A DNA stretch of 64,000 bases. Origin: Tahibacter harae (GTDB lineage: Bacteria > Pseudomonadota > Gammaproteobacteria > Xanthomonadales > Rhodanobacteraceae). The translations under genes were made by a program, and so were the position numbers. This document shows, piece by piece, positions 8,536 through 18,362 of the stretch. Under the pieces are notes generated by a model that saw nothing but the letters and a program-made list of their open reading frames with translations, did not search any database and was not told where the DNA came from. The stretch covers positions 1 to 64,000 of the forward strand of contig NZ_JANFQO010000023.1 of NCBI RefSeq assembly GCF_024437735.1, in the 5' to 3' direction. How positions within the stretch are numbered: the stretch's first letter is position 1; each line of letters starts with the position of its first letter.

Positions 8536-9189
8536 CTAGGAGGCGGCGCTTCGACCGGTGCTACCGCCGCCGGGTTCCCCGAACTTGCGCCCGGTCAGGG
8601 ATTCGATGAAGCGGCGGTTGAGCGCCAGCCACAGGGCAGCCGGAACCACGGTCGGCAGGATCAGATAGCCGAACTGGTAGCAAAGGGCAATCACGTTCAG
8701 GTTGAGGCCGGCGGCCTGGATGGCGGCGGCGCCTTCCGGGCCCGAATTCAGCGCCAGGATCTTGAGCGCGTCGGTGGCCAGGCCGAAGGCCTGGGCCAGC
8801 CAGATCGCCAGGCAGCCCAGCATCAGCTGGCCCCAGCGGCGTTCCTCGTCCTGCGGCGTGGCCAGGCACAGGCCGAAGAACAGCGGCAGCGAATAGCCGT
8901 AGAGCAGCGGGCGTATGGTCGGTTCCAGGAAGCCGGTGGCGATGCGGCCGTCCGGTGCGGTCTGGGTCACCGTGACGCTGGTCAGCACATCCATCACCGG
9001 CATGCCGGAATTGTCGAAGCCCTGCTTCACACTGGTGATCAGGTCCGGCCACAGGCCGCGCAGGGCCTCGCCGGCCAGCCACACCGGCAGCTTGACCGTC
9101 AGCCCGGACACCCACCACCACAGCAGAAAGCACAGCGGCAGCCAGGCCAGGGCCGCGAGCAGGAAACGCTTGAGCGGACTGAGCTTCAT
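8536..9189 (-). CDS. Multi-pass membrane protein, possibly exosortase-H-associated type
   Basis: A 217-residue protein starting at ATG 9189, which overlaps the purL stop as ATGA. It opens [17 protein letters not shown] and has about four hydrophobic helices (near 8-28, 95-115, 125-145 and 165-190). A soluble loop between the first two contains [13 protein letters not shown]-like polar sequence, and the tail is short and Gly/Ser-rich. The start and overall plan remind me of the membrane proteins annotated as exosortase-H-associated in Xanthomonadales, but no exosortase gene is in view. I therefore keep the function open. Its place between purL and gspE suggests co-transcription rather than function. 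Confidence 0.6.
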   Translation of the reverse strand: MKLSPLKRFLLAALAWLPLCFLLWWWVSGLTVKLPVWLAGEALRGLWPDLITSVKQGFDNSGMPVMDVLTSVTVTQTAPDGRIATGFLEPTIRPLLYGYSLPLFFGLCLATPQDEERRWGQLMLGCLAIWLAQAFGLATDALKILALNSGPEGAAAIQAAGLNLNVIALCYQFGYLILPTVVPAALWLALNRRFIESLTGRKFGEPGGGSTGRSAAS

Positions 9190-12100
9190 CCCACCCAGGC
9201 ACGCGCGTTGCGGAACATGCGCATCCAGGGCGAATCTTCGCCCCAGCCATCCGGCCGCCAGCTCATCTGCACGCTGCGGTGCACGCGCTCGGGGTGCGGC
9301 ATCATGATGGTGACGCGGCCCTCCGCCGCGGTCAGGCCGGTCAGGCCGCCGACCGATCCGTTGGAATTCAGCGGATAGGCCTCGGTCGCCTTGCCGCGGT
9401 TGTCGACGAAGCGCAGGCAGGGCTGGACCCGGTTGTAGTCGCTGCCCTGGGCGAATTCCGCATGGCCTTCGCCGTGCGCCACCACCACCGGGATGCGCGA
9501 GCCGGCCATGCCGCGCAGCAGGATGGACGGCGATTCCAGCACTTCCAGAGTGACGAAGCGCGCTTCGTACTGCTCGGAGCTGTTGCGGCGGAAGCGCGGC
9601 CAGTAGTCGGCGCCGGGGATGATGTCCTTGAGGTTGGCCAGCATCTGGCAGCCGTTGCACACGCCCAGGGCGAAGCGCCGCGGATCGGCGAAGAAAGCGG
9701 CAAACTGCTCGCGCAGCGCATTGTTGAACAGAATGGACGTGGCCCAGCCGCGACCGGCGCCGAGCACGTCGCCGTAGGAGAAGCCGCCGCAGGCCGCCAG
9801 GCCCTGGAACTCGGCCAGGCTGCGCCGGCCGCTCTGCAGATCGGACATGTGCACGTCGACCGCGTCGAAGCCGGCGCGGGTGAAGGCCGCGGCCATCTCG
9901 ATCTGGCCGTTGACGCCCTGGTCGCGCAGCACCGCCACGCGCGGGCGCACGCCGCTGGCGATGTAGGGCGCGGCCACGTCCTCGGCCGGGTCGAAGGTGA
10001 GCTTGGGGCTGATGCCCGGATCGTCGCCGTCGCAGCGCCAGTCCAGCTCGGCATCGGCCAGCAGCGGGTTGTCGCGCAGGCGCTGCATGGCGTGGCTGGT
10101 CTGCGACCAGGTGCGCAGCAGGTCGCTGCAGTCCCAGCGGCCCAGGGTGTCGTCGCCCAGGCGCAGCGAGATCTGCTGCTTTTCCTTGGGCCGGCCGACC
10201 ATGTGCGCGAGGCTGGCGATGCCGTGCTGCTCCAGCAGGGCCTTGAACGCCGGTACGTCGTCGCGGCGCAGCTGCACCACGGCGCCGAGTTCCTCGCTGA
10301 ACAGCGCGCGCAAGGTGTTCTCGGCCCAGCCGTCCAGGCCTATGGACAGGCCACAGCGGCCGGCGAAGGCCATCTCGATGAGGGTTACCAGCACGCCGCC
10401 GTCGGCGCGGTCGTGGTAAGCCAGCAACAGGCCCTGGGCATTGGCCTGCTGGATACAGTCGAAGAAGCCCTTGAAGCTGGCCGCGTCGTCCAGGTCCGGC
10501 GGCACGCCGCCGGTGCGGTTGAACACCTGCATCAGGGCCGAGCCGCCGAGACGGTTGCGGCCGGCGCCCAGGTCGATCAGCCACAGCTCGGTCTCGCCCT
10601 TGTCCAGGCGCAGCTGCGGCGTCAGCGCGCGGCGCACGTCGCCGACCCGGGCGAAGGCGCTGACGATCAGCGAAACCGGGGCGATGGTCTTCTGTTCGCG
10701 CTCGCCGTCGTGCCAGACGGTCTGCATGGACAGGGAATCCTTGCCCACCGGGATGGAGATGCCCAGGGCCGGGCACAGCTCCATGCCCACGGCCTGGACC
10801 GCGTCGAACAGGGCCGCGTCCTGGTGCGGGAAGCTGGCCGCGGCCATCCAGTTGGCGGACAGGCGCACCTCGCCCAGGTCCGCCACCGGCGCGGCGGCCA
10901 GGTTGGTCAGCGCCTCGCCCACCGCCATGCGCGCCGCATCGGCGCTGGACAGCGCCGCCAGCGGCGTGCGCTCGCCCATGGCCATGGCTTCGCCGGCATA
11001 GCCCTGGAAATCGGCCAGGGTCACGGCGCAGTCGGCCACCGGCACCTGCCAGGGGCCGACCATCTGGTCGCGCGCGCACAGCCCGCCGACGCTGCGGTCG
11101 CCGATGGTGATGAGGAAGGATTTGGAGCCCACCGCCGGGAACTGCAGCACGCGCTGCAGCGCCTCGGCCAGATTGATGCCGAGGCAGTCGGCGACCAGGT
11201 CCACGCGCGGCGCCTTGCGCTTGGCATCGCGGTGCATCTTGGGCGCCTTGCCGAACAGCACGTCCATGGGCAGGTCGATGGCCGCCGCGGCATCGGCGCC
11301 GGTGTCGGCCGCGCCAATGCCGTAGCCCACGGTCAGGCGCTGCTCGGCCGTGGCCGTGCCGACTACCGCATAGGGGCAGCGCTCGCGCGCGCAGATGGCC
11401 TCGAAGCGGTCCAGGTCGGCCGGCTGCACACCGAGCACGTAGCGTTCCTGCGATTCGTTGCACCACAGCTGCATCGGCGACAGCGCGGGATCGGCACTGG
11501 GCACCCTGGCCAGGTCGATGCGGCCGCCGACGCGGGAATCGTGCAGCAGCTCGGGGATGGCGTTGGACAGGCCGCCGGCACCGACGTCATGCACGCTGAC
11601 GATGGGATTGCCCTCGCCCAGGCTCCAGCAGTGGTCGATCACTTCCTGGCAGCGGCGCTCCATTTCCGGGTTGTCGCGCTGCACCGAGGCGAAATCCAGT
11701 TCCGCCGAACTGGTGCCGGAAGCGACCGACGAGGCCGCACCGCCGCCCAGGCCGATCAGCATGGCCGGACCGCCGAGCACGATGACCGCATCGCCCGGCT
11801 GCAGGCTGCGCTTTTCCACGTGCTGCGAGCGCAGGTTGGCCAGGCCGCCGGCGATCATGATGGGCTTGTCATAGCCGCGGCGCAGGCCGGGCAGGCCGGT
11901 TTCCTGCTCGTAGCTGCGGAAATAGCCGCCCAGGGCCGGGCGGCCGAATTCGTTGTTGAACGAGGCCGCGCCGATGGGGCCGTCGCGCATGATCTCGAAC
12001 GCCGACGCCATGCGCGGCGGCAGTGGGCGCTCGGTCTCCCACGGCCGCGCCAGGCCGGGAATGCGCAGATGCGACACGGAGAAGCCGGTCAGGCCGGCCT

Positions 12101-13067
12101 TGGGCTTGCCGCCGCGGCCGGTGGCGCCTTCGTCGCGGATCTCGCCGCCCGAGCCGGTGGAGGCGCCCGGGAACGGCGCGATCGCGGTCGGATGGTTGTG
12201 GGTTTCCACCTTGATGGCGTAGTCGATGCGCTCGACATGGGCGCGGTAGACGCCGTCGGCGTCGGCGAAGAAACGCGCGCCTTCGCTGCCGGTGATGACC
12301 GCCGCATTGTCGGAATAGGCCGACAAGGTATGCGCCGGCGACTGCTGGTGGGTGTTCTTGATCATGGCGAACAGGGAGCGTTCCTGCTCCTTGCCGTCCA
12401 CGGTCCAGCTGGCGTTGAAGATCTTGTGCCGGCAATGCTCGGAATTGGCCTGCGCGAACATCATCAGCTCGGCGTCGCTGGGGTTGCGCCCCATCTCGCC
12501 GTAGCGCGCCGCCAGGTAGTCGATCTCGTCGGCGGCCAGGGCCAGGCCCAGGCGCTGGTTGGCCTGGCGCAGGGCCTCGGCCGGGTCTGCGCCCAGCTCG
12601 ATCAGGCCCAGCGCGCCGGGGCTGCCGCTGCCGAACAGTTGGGCGGCGTCGGCGAGGTTCCAGACCACGCTCTGGGTCATGGGATCGTGCAGCACCTTGA
12701 GCAGCGGTTCCCAGGCCGGCGAACCGGCGCCGGGCGGGCCGGCCAGGTCGAAGGCGATGCCGCGCTCCACCCGCTCCACGTCGAAGCCGCAGCCGCGCAG
12801 GATGTCGGTGGCCTTGCTCGACCAGGGCGAGATCGTCCCCAGCCGCGGCACCACCCAGAACAGCGCGCCCAGCGCCGGCGCGGTGCCGGCTTCGAGCACC
12901 TGGGCGAGGCGCTGGTGTCCGGCCTCGTCCAGCGGCGCGGCGGCCTGGAGCAGGTAGACATAGCGCGCAACCGTGACGCGGGCACCTGGGAAGATCTCCG
13001 CCAGCTGGCGGTTGAGGCGTTCCAGGCGGAAGGCAGACAGGGCGTTTTGCCCGTCGAGCGCGATCAT
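9186..13067 (-). CDS. purL: Phosphoribosylformylglycinamidine synthase (large, single-chain)
   Basis: A 1293-residue enzyme, the length expected for the fused gammaproteobacterial PurL. It converts formylglycinamide ribotide, glutamine and ATP to the amidine in purine synthesis. Start at ATG 13067 ([18 protein letters not shown]); an in-frame extension upstream lacks family similarity. In order come the PurS-like N-terminal domain, two AIR-synthase-type halves with the ATP-binding region ([26 protein letters not shown]), and the glutamine amidotransferase domain with nucleophile motif GVCNGCQML. The stop overlaps the next gene's start. It lies just downstream of the dsbC terminator and must start its own transcript between 13067 and about 13160. 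Confidence 0.97.
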   Translation of the reverse strand: MIALDGQNALSAFRLERLNRQLAEIFPGARVTVARYVYLLQAAAPLDEAGHQRLAQVLEAGTAPALGALFWVVPRLGTISPWSSKATDILRGCGFDVERVERGIAFDLAGPPGAGSPAWEPLLKVLHDPMTQSVVWNLADAAQLFGSGSPGALGLIELGADPAEALRQANQRLGLALAADEIDYLAARYGEMGRNPSDAELMMFAQANSEHCRHKIFNASWTVDGKEQERSLFAMIKNTHQQSPAHTLSAYSDNAAVITGSEGARFFADADGVYRAHVERIDYAIKVETHNHPTAIAPFPGASTGSGGEIRDEGATGRGGKPKAGLTGFSVSHLRIPGLARPWETERPLPPRMASAFEIMRDGPIGAASFNNEFGRPALGGYFRSYEQETGLPGLRRGYDKPIMIAGGLANLRSQHVEKRSLQPGDAVIVLGGPAMLIGLGGGAASSVASGTSSAELDFASVQRDNPEMERRCQEVIDHCWSLGEGNPIVSVHDVGAGGLSNAIPELLHDSRVGGRIDLARVPSADPALSPMQLWCNESQERYVLGVQPADLDRFEAICARERCPYAVVGTATAEQRLTVGYGIGAADTGADAAAAIDLPMDVLFGKAPKMHRDAKRKAPRVDLVADCLGINLAEALQRVLQFPAVGSKSFLITIGDRSVGGLCARDQMVGPWQVPVADCAVTLADFQGYAGEAMAMGERTPLAALSSADAARMAVGEALTNLAAAPVADLGEVRLSANWMAAASFPHQDAALFDAVQAVGMELCPALGISIPVGKDSLSMQTVWHDGEREQKTIAPVSLIVSAFARVGDVRRALTPQLRLDKGETELWLIDLGAGRNRLGGSALMQVFNRTGGVPPDLDDAASFKGFFDCIQQANAQGLLLAYHDRADGGVLVTLIEMAFAGRCGLSIGLDGWAENTLRALFSEELGAVVQLRRDDVPAFKALLEQHGIASLAHMVGRPKEKQQISLRLGDDTLGRWDCSDLLRTWSQTSHAMQRLRDNPLLADAELDWRCDGDDPGISPKLTFDPAEDVAAPYIASGVRPRVAVLRDQGVNGQIEMAAAFTRAGFDAVDVHMSDLQSGRRSLAEFQGLAACGGFSYGDVLGAGRGWATSILFNNALREQFAAFFADPRRFALGVCNGCQMLANLKDIIPGADYWPRFRRNSSEQYEARFVTLEVLESPSILLRGMAGSRIPVVVAHGEGHAEFAQGSDYNRVQPCLRFVDNRGKATEAYPLNSNGSVGGLTGLTAAEGRVTIMMPHPERVHRSVQMSWRPDGWGEDSPWMRMFRNARAWVG

Positions 13068-13163
13068 GTAAGGCCGTTCCGGAGCGGGGTTCGCAGAAGG
13101 GCGCGCATGATAACCGCTGGCGTCCGGCAATCGCCATCGCCGGCCATGCCGGCCGCAGACGGC

Positions 13164-13194
13164 AAAACGGCGGCCCCGTCGCCTGGGCCGCCGT
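13164..13194 (-). terminator. Rho-independent terminator of dsbC
   Basis: A perfect 10-base-pair inverted repeat (13167-13176 with 13185-13194, GC-rich, 8-base loop) is followed on the minus strand by a short T run. It begins 26 bases after the dsbC stop and would separate dsbC from purL. Confidence 0.8.
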
Positions 13195-13219
13195 TGATCT
13201 TTTCAGGCAAGTGCCGGAT

Positions 13220-13954
13220 TTACTTGGCGGAAACCTTGGTCGACGCCAGGCTGTCCAGACGCTGGCGCATGGCTTCCGGAGCCAGGTAGCCGCCGATCTG
13301 GGTGCCGTCCGGCGCGATCACGGTCGGCGTGCCGTTGATGCCGACGCGGCGGCCCAGCTCGAATTCCTCGGCGATGGGGTTCTCGCAGGTCGCGCTCTTG
13401 GGATCGGTGCCGGCCTTGGCTTCGGTGAAGGCCTTGTTGCGGTCGGTCGCACACCACACCGAGACGGCCTTGTCGAACGAGGGCGTACCCGGGCCCGAAC
13501 GCGGGAACCACAGGTATTCCACCGCAATGCCCTGCTCGTTGTACTTGGCGATGTCCTGGTGCAGCTTGCGGCAGTAGCCGCAGTCGATGTCGGTGAACAC
13601 GGTCACCGTGTACTTCGGATCCTTGGGCGCGAACACCAGGCGCTTGGACTTGGGCACCTGGTCGACCAGTTCCTTGCGGATGCCGCCGAGGCGCGCTTCG
13701 GTCAGGTCCTTCTTGGTGCTCATGTCGAACAGGCTGCCCTGCAGCAGGTACTTGCCGTCGGCGCTGACATAGACCACCTGGCCGCCGGTGACGACTTCAT
13801 AGAAGCCCGGCAGGCTGGACTTGGTGACCGAATCGATCTTGGCCTGGGGCACCAGCGAGAGGATGGCGTCGGTGACGACCTTGGTCTCGTCGGCAGCCGT
13901 GGCGGTGAAGGTCGCCGCCGCGAGGGCGAGGGCCAGAGTGAGCTTCTTCAACAT
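13220..13954 (-). CDS. dsbC: Periplasmic thiol:disulfide isomerase DsbC
   Basis: A 244-residue periplasmic protein with a signal peptide (MLKKLTLALALAAATFTATAA). The N-terminal dimerisation domain (about 20-80) contains the GFYEVV and GKYLLQG segments. The thioredoxin-fold domain has active site CGYC in FTDIDCGYCRKLH and the cis-Pro loop GTPTV. It isomerises wrong disulfides in exported proteins, kept reduced by DsbD. I use ATG 13954 because GAGG sits 9 bases before it; an ATG at 13963 has no spaced ribosome site. A second cysteine pair (CAT...CEN) is also typical. It is monocistronic, ending at the terminator. Confidence 0.93.
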   Translation of the reverse strand: MLKKLTLALALAAATFTATAADETKVVTDAILSLVPQAKIDSVTKSSLPGFYEVVTGGQVVYVSADGKYLLQGSLFDMSTKKDLTEARLGGIRKELVDQVPKSKRLVFAPKDPKYTVTVFTDIDCGYCRKLHQDIAKYNEQGIAVEYLWFPRSGPGTPSFDKAVSVWCATDRNKAFTEAKAGTDPKSATCENPIAEEFELGRRVGINGTPTVIAPDGTQIGGYLAPEAMRQRLDSLASTKVSAK

Positions 13955-14156
13955 CGCGAACATCCTCGGGTGAAAGGCGGTGGCCAAGTCCTGACAGCGG
14001 CCGGCGGCGAAAGTTCAGCCGCCGGACAGGTTGCGCAGGGGCGCGCAAGAGTGCCAAGCGTTCGGCCGCGCCGCAAGGGCGCGAACCGCGACCTGGGTCG
14101 CGCTACGGTACGGCCGGAACCGTCCGTTAGTGCACGGATTTTGGCGCCGCAACGGC

Positions 14157-15173
14157 TCAGGCGCCGGCCTTGAGCACCACCCGGTAGCGCGCCTTGCCGG
14201 CACGCAGATGTTCCAGCGCCTCGTTCACCCGGCTCAGGGGGAATTCCTCGACCTGGGGTGCGATGGCGTGGCGGGCGCAGAAATCCAGCATGGCCGCGGT
14301 GGTCGCCGGGCTGCCCAGGGGCGAGCCGCCGACGGTCTTCTGCCCGCCGATCAGGCTGAACGCGGCCAGCGGAATCGGCTCCAGCACGCCGCCGACGAAA
14401 TGCAGCCGGCCCTTGGGCGCCAGCGCGGCGAGGAACAGGTTCCATTCCAACGTCACGTTGGCCGTGACCAGGATGAAATCGAACTGCCCGGCCAGCTGCT
14501 TCAGCGCCGCGCGGTCGCGGCTGGACACCACCCGGTGCGCGCCCAGGCCCAGGGCCTCTTCGCGCTTGGATTCGCTGGAGGTGAACGCGGTGACCTCGCA
14601 GCCCCAGTGGCGCAGGAAGGCCAGGGCCATATGGCCTAGTCCGCCGATACCGACCACGCCGACCCGGTCCACCGGCCGCACGCCGGCGATGACGATGGGG
14701 TTGAACACGGTGATGCCGCCGCAGAACAGCGGGCCGGAAGAGGCCGCATCCAGCAGCGGCGGCAGCGGAATGGCCCAGGCCCAGTGCGCGCGCACGCGCT
14801 CGGCGAAACCGCCGTGGCGGCCGATCAGGGTTTCCTCGCCGTTGGCGCAGAGGTGATGATCGCCACCCATGCACGAACCGCAGTGCAGGCAGCTGGCCGA
14901 GAACCAGCCCAGCCCCACCCGCTGCCCCACTTCCCTGCCCTTCACCGCCGCGCCCAGGGCGACGATGCGACCCACCACTTCGTGCCCCGGCACCAGCGGA
15001 TAGCGCGTGCGGCCCCAGTCGTTGTCGATCATGGAGAGATCGGAATGGCAGATGCCGCAGTATTCCACCGCGATCTCGACCTCATCCGCGCCCAGCGGCC
15101 CGGCCTCGTACTCGAACGGTTCCAGCGCGGCTTTGGGCGCGTGGGCGGCCCAGGCTTTTACGGTAGTGCTCAT
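14157..15173 (-). CDS. Zinc-dependent NADP alcohol dehydrogenase (YahK/AdhC type)
   Basis: A 338-residue medium-chain dehydrogenase. Catalytic zinc ligands lie in CGICHSDLS and GHE; structural zinc cysteines in CLHCGSCMGGDHHLC. The nucleotide fold has GIGGLGHMA. The order and length match the cinnamyl-alcohol-dehydrogenase-like group that reduces a broad range of aldehydes with NADPH. The start at ATG 15173 has a GGAG ribosome site; a longer frame upstream has none. It stands alone, 84 bases downstream of the SPOR gene on the same strand, and the physiological substrate is unknown. Confidence 0.88.
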   Translation of the reverse strand: MSTTVKAWAAHAPKAALEPFEYEAGPLGADEVEIAVEYCGICHSDLSMIDNDWGRTRYPLVPGHEVVGRIVALGAAVKGREVGQRVGLGWFSASCLHCGSCMGGDHHLCANGEETLIGRHGGFAERVRAHWAWAIPLPPLLDAASSGPLFCGGITVFNPIVIAGVRPVDRVGVVGIGGLGHMALAFLRHWGCEVTAFTSSESKREEALGLGAHRVVSSRDRAALKQLAGQFDFILVTANVTLEWNLFLAALAPKGRLHFVGGVLEPIPLAAFSLIGGQKTVGGSPLGSPATTAAMLDFCARHAIAPQVEEFPLSRVNEALEHLRAGKARYRVVLKAGA

Positions 15174-15257
15174 GGCTTTTCTCCGCTGCGAAACACGAGT
15201 CTGCCGAACCACCACAGACGCCATTCATCCCGAACCCAGAATCCCCAGTCCCGCCCC

Positions 15258-15920
15258 TCAGAAACACGCCACCGGCTGCTCCTTCAGGTCGATCAGATCC
15301 GGCAGCTGCTCGCGCCAGTTCACCGGCCGCTGCGGATCCTCGGCGAAATCGACCCAGTACACCGGCAGGTCCTCGGTACGCTGCAGCATCTGCGGCGCGA
15401 AGCCCAGGCCGGCGATCTCGGTGCGGCGGCGCTCGGCGTTGGCCTGTTCGCGGAACAGGCCCAGCGAGATGGTGTTCTGCTGGTCGCCGGCGGTGACTAC
15501 GTAATAGTCGCGCACGCCGCGGGCGGACAGCTGCCGCGCCACGCCCAGGGCCTGCTCGCGCGAGGCCATGGCCGGAATGAATACCCAATAGCCCCGCGGC
15601 TGGGTGGTGCGCGCCTCGCGGTACTGGATGCGGCGCACGCGGGTGGTGAGCTTGTTCATGGCCGCACGCATGTCGGCCTGGGTGGCGAACGGGCCTATGC
15701 TGCGGCACTGCTCGGGCACGTTGCTTTCCGCCGGCGCCTCGGCCAGCTCGGCGCTGGCGGCTTCGCCCGGGCGCTCGCGTTCGGCCAGCAGTTCCAGCCG
15801 GGCGATGCCCGGGTCGGTCGCCGCCAGTTCGGTCTCGACGCTGCGGGGCGCGAAATACAGCCAGCTCGCGACACCGACATTCATCGCCAGCAGCAGCATG
15901 AACAATACGCGCAGGAACAT
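15258..15920 (-). CDS. SPOR-domain membrane protein
   Basis: A 220-residue protein with an N-terminal membrane anchor (about 3-24), an Ala/Glu-rich linker and a C-terminal SPOR-like region from about residue 73. It shows CRSIGPFATQADMRAAM, GYWVFIPAM and the repeat SLGLFREQANAERRRTEI. SPOR domains bind denuded peptidoglycan glycan strands, often at division sites. It is the last gene of the plsY-birA-coaX run, 9 bases after the coaX stop, an arrangement I recall in other Xanthomonadales. The exact role is unknown. Confidence 0.8.
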   Translation of the reverse strand: MFLRVLFMLLLAMNVGVASWLYFAPRSVETELAATDPGIARLELLAERERPGEAASAELAEAPAESNVPEQCRSIGPFATQADMRAAMNKLTTRVRRIQYREARTTQPRGYWVFIPAMASREQALGVARQLSARGVRDYYVVTAGDQQNTISLGLFREQANAERRRTEIAGLGFAPQMLQRTEDLPVYWVDFAEDPQRPVNWREQLPDLIDLKEQPVACF

Positions 15921-15929
15921 CCGTAGGCG

Positions 15930-16697
15930 TCAGGCGTGGCGGGAGTCGGGGGATTCTACCGGTTCGCCGCCGGCCAGACAGGCCAGGCCGCGCAGTACCA
16001 GGTCGGGCTCCAGCCGCACCGGACACGGCAGCAGCGGCGCCAGTTCGGCCGCCGCGCCGCCGGCCAATACCAGCCCGACTGCGCCGTCCAGGCGCGCGCG
16101 CACCTGTGCGTGGAAGCGTTCGACCAGGGCCGCAGCGGCGAGCCAGCAACCGGAACGCACGGCATCCTCGGTGTCGTCGGCCAGCTCGACGATGCGCGCA
16201 GCGTCCGAGGCGCTGACCCGCGCCGTGGCGCCGAGCAGGGCCTGCTGCATCAGCGCCGGGCTGGGTGCGATCAGGCCGCCCAGATGGCGCCCGTCGGCGG
16301 CCAGTGCGTCCAGCACCAGCGCCGTGCCCACGCTGGCCAGCACCACCGCGCCGCGCCGCTGCGCATGCAGCGCAATCAGCGCGACAAAGCGGTCGACGCC
16401 GAGCTTTTCCGGCCGCGCATAGGCCACGCGCACACCGCAGGCTGCGGCCTTGGTGGCGATGAATTCGGGCTGCACGCCGAAACGCGCACGCACGGCCTGG
16501 ACCAGTTCGGCCTCCAGGCGCGGCCTGCCCACCGAGGAAACCAGCACGCGCTGCACCGGCGGCGCCTCGACCCAGGCCTGCTCCAGCTCGCGCAGCAGCG
16601 GACGCGAATGATCCACGGGAACGCCGGGATGCAGGGCGGCGCCCTGCTGCAGCGCCCATTTCAGCCGCGTATTGCCCAGATCCACCAGCAGGTTCAT
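15930..16697 (-). CDS. coaX: Type III pantothenate kinase
   Basis: A 255-residue ASKHA-fold kinase, first step of coenzyme A synthesis. The phosphate-1 motif is LVDLGNTRLKWAL at the N-terminus. GVDRFVALIA and ASVGTALVLD (family GTAxT-like) follow, and GGLIAPSPALM fits the pantothenate-binding region. Start at ATG 16697, overlapping the birA stop as ATGA. The birA-coaX pair is common in gammaproteobacteria. Type III enzymes are insensitive to feedback by CoA and need a monovalent cation. Confidence 0.9.
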   Translation of the reverse strand: MNLLVDLGNTRLKWALQQGAALHPGVPVDHSRPLLRELEQAWVEAPPVQRVLVSSVGRPRLEAELVQAVRARFGVQPEFIATKAAACGVRVAYARPEKLGVDRFVALIALHAQRRGAVVLASVGTALVLDALAADGRHLGGLIAPSPALMQQALLGATARVSASDAARIVELADDTEDAVRSGCWLAAAALVERFHAQVRARLDGAVGLVLAGGAAAELAPLLPCPVRLEPDLVLRGLACLAGGEPVESPDSRHA

Positions 16698-17662
16698 GCC
16701 TTGCGCACCGTCACTTCCGCGCTGTCGAAGCTGCGGATGGTAGCGCCCTCGCGCAGCAGCAGGGCGCCGCGCGCATCGACCCCTGCCCCTGTGCCCTGGC
16801 ACTGGCCGCGCCCGTCGCTGAGGGTAAGCGCGGCATCGCGCAGCAGATCGCGCTGCTCGAAGTCGGCGCGCAGCGCGGCAAAGCCTTCGCGCTCGAACAG
16901 GTCCAGCACGGCGACCAGTTCGTCCAGCAGCGCCGCGACCACCGCATTGCGCGGCGGCAGCGCGGCGCAGACCGAGGCCAGGTCGGCCACCGGCTGGTCT
17001 ATCTCCGCGCGCACCGCGTCGGGCAGGTACAGATTCACGCCTATGCCGATCACCGCATGGCAGGGACCGAGGAATTCGCCGCCCAGCTCGACCAGGATGC
17101 CGGCCAGCTTGCCCGTGGGCGCAAGCACGTCGTTCGGCCATTTCAGGCCGAGACCCCGGGCGCCGCAGCGCTCCAGTGCGCGCGCCACGCCCACGCCCAC
17201 GGCCAGGCTCAGCCCGGCCAGGCTGCCCATGCCCTGGGCGAAGCGCCTGAGCAGGGACAAATACACATTGCACAAAGGCGGCGAACGCCACACCCGGCCG
17301 CGGCGGCCGCGGCCGGCGCTCTGCTGCTCGGCCAGGCAGACGGCGAGATCGCCGCGCGCGGCCGCGCTGCGCAGCAGTTCGCTGCTGGTGGAATCAATCT
17401 CCCAATGCACGTCGATCCCGCCCAGGCGCTCGCGCAGCGGCGGCGCGAGGGCCGCACGTATGGCCGCCGCGTCGAGCAATTGCAGCGGCTGGGCCAAGCG
17501 GTAGCCGCGGCCGGCGACGGCTTCGATGGGCAGGCCGGCGGCGCGCAGTTCGTCCAGGCGCTTCCACACGGCCGCGCGGGTGACGCCGAAGCGCTGCGCC
17601 AGCTCGCTGCCCGAGCAGACCGCGCCTTCGGCCAGCGCGGCGACCAGGTCGCGGGCCTGCAT
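16694..17662 (-). CDS. birA: Biotin-protein ligase / biotin operon repressor BirA
   Basis: A 322-residue bifunctional BirA. The N-terminal winged helix (about 1-62) has SELAQRFGVTRAAVWKRL. The catalytic core carries GRGRRGRVWRSP (biotinyl-AMP loop), KWPNDVL and GIGVNL. The C-terminal SH3-like domain ends the protein. It activates biotin to biotinyl-AMP and attaches it to carrier protein; with the DNA-binding domain it can also repress biotin genes, none of which is in the window. Start ATG 17662 overlaps the plsY stop by one base (TGATG). Confidence 0.93.
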   Translation of the reverse strand: MQARDLVAALAEGAVCSGSELAQRFGVTRAAVWKRLDELRAAGLPIEAVAGRGYRLAQPLQLLDAAAIRAALAPPLRERLGGIDVHWEIDSTSSELLRSAAARGDLAVCLAEQQSAGRGRRGRVWRSPPLCNVYLSLLRRFAQGMGSLAGLSLAVGVGVARALERCGARGLGLKWPNDVLAPTGKLAGILVELGGEFLGPCHAVIGIGVNLYLPDAVRAEIDQPVADLASVCAALPPRNAVVAALLDELVAVLDLFEREGFAALRADFEQRDLLRDAALTLSDGRGQCQGTGAGVDARGALLLREGATIRSFDSAEVTVRKA

Positions 17663-18300
17663 CAGCGCCGGCCGAAGGCGCGGGCGAGCACGCGCGCGCG
17701 CTCGAAGCGGTGCTCGGTGCCGCGGCACAGCCGCCACAGATTGCCGCTGTGGGTGAGCACCAGCAGCACGGTGCAGGCCAATGCATAAGTGCGCAGATCC
17801 GTGATGCCGGGCGCGATCCAGGCCACGACCGGCGCCAGCGACAGCGCCGCAACCACGGTGGCCAGGCCGACATAGCCGGTCCAGCCCAGCACGCCCAGCC
17901 ACAGCAGCAGTACCGGCGGCAGGCCCAGCGGGCACAGCACCAGGAAGGTGCCGACCACCGTGGCCGCGCCCTTGCCGCCGCGGAAGCCGTAGTACAGCGG
18001 CAGCACATGGCCTATCGCCGCGGCGAAACCGCAGGCCAGGGCTTCGACGTAGCGGCCGGGCGAGGATTCCAGCGTCGGGACCAGCAGCGCCAGCCACACC
18101 GCCAGCGCGCCCTTGCTCACATCGATCAGCACCACGCCCAGGGCGAAACGCCAGCCGCGCGTGCGCAGCGCATTGGTGCCGCCGGCGTTGCCGCTGCCGG
18201 CTTCGCGGATATCGAAACCGGCCCGGCGGCCCAGCAGCAGGCTGCCGGAGACCGATCCCAGCAGATACGCCACCACCACCTTGAGGATCAAGACCAGCAT
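17662..18300 (-). CDS. plsY: Acyl-phosphate:glycerol-3-phosphate acyltransferase PlsY
   Basis: A 212-residue inner-membrane enzyme with about five to six helices. It acylates position 1 of glycerol-3-phosphate from acyl-phosphate in phospholipid synthesis. The three conserved motifs are visible: SGNAGGTNALR in the first loop, GHVLPLYYGFRGGKGAAT (phosphate-binding), and LTHSGNLWRL near the end. It starts the plsY-birA-coaX-SPOR run, 62 bases downstream of the pgk stop. Confidence 0.93.
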   Translation of the reverse strand: MLVLILKVVVAYLLGSVSGSLLLGRRAGFDIREAGSGNAGGTNALRTRGWRFALGVVLIDVSKGALAVWLALLVPTLESSPGRYVEALACGFAAAIGHVLPLYYGFRGGKGAATVVGTFLVLCPLGLPPVLLLWLGVLGWTGYVGLATVVAALSLAPVVAWIAPGITDLRTYALACTVLLVLTHSGNLWRLCRGTEHRFERARVLARAFGRR

Positions 18301-18362
18301 CGGAGCCCGCGTCCCGTTCGAGGAAACGCCAGCCTACGCCGGCGTTCCCGCACTGTCTGCGC

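Noticed and set aside
5475-8609. 1044-codon open frame on the plus strand
   Set aside because: It is antisense to gspF and gspE, is His/Gln/Arg-rich and has no domain pattern; it is a shadow frame caused by high GC.
9279-13289. 1336-codon open frame antisense to purL
   Set aside because: Composition (Gln, His, Arg, Gly) and perfect overlap with a strongly conserved purL show it is a shadow.
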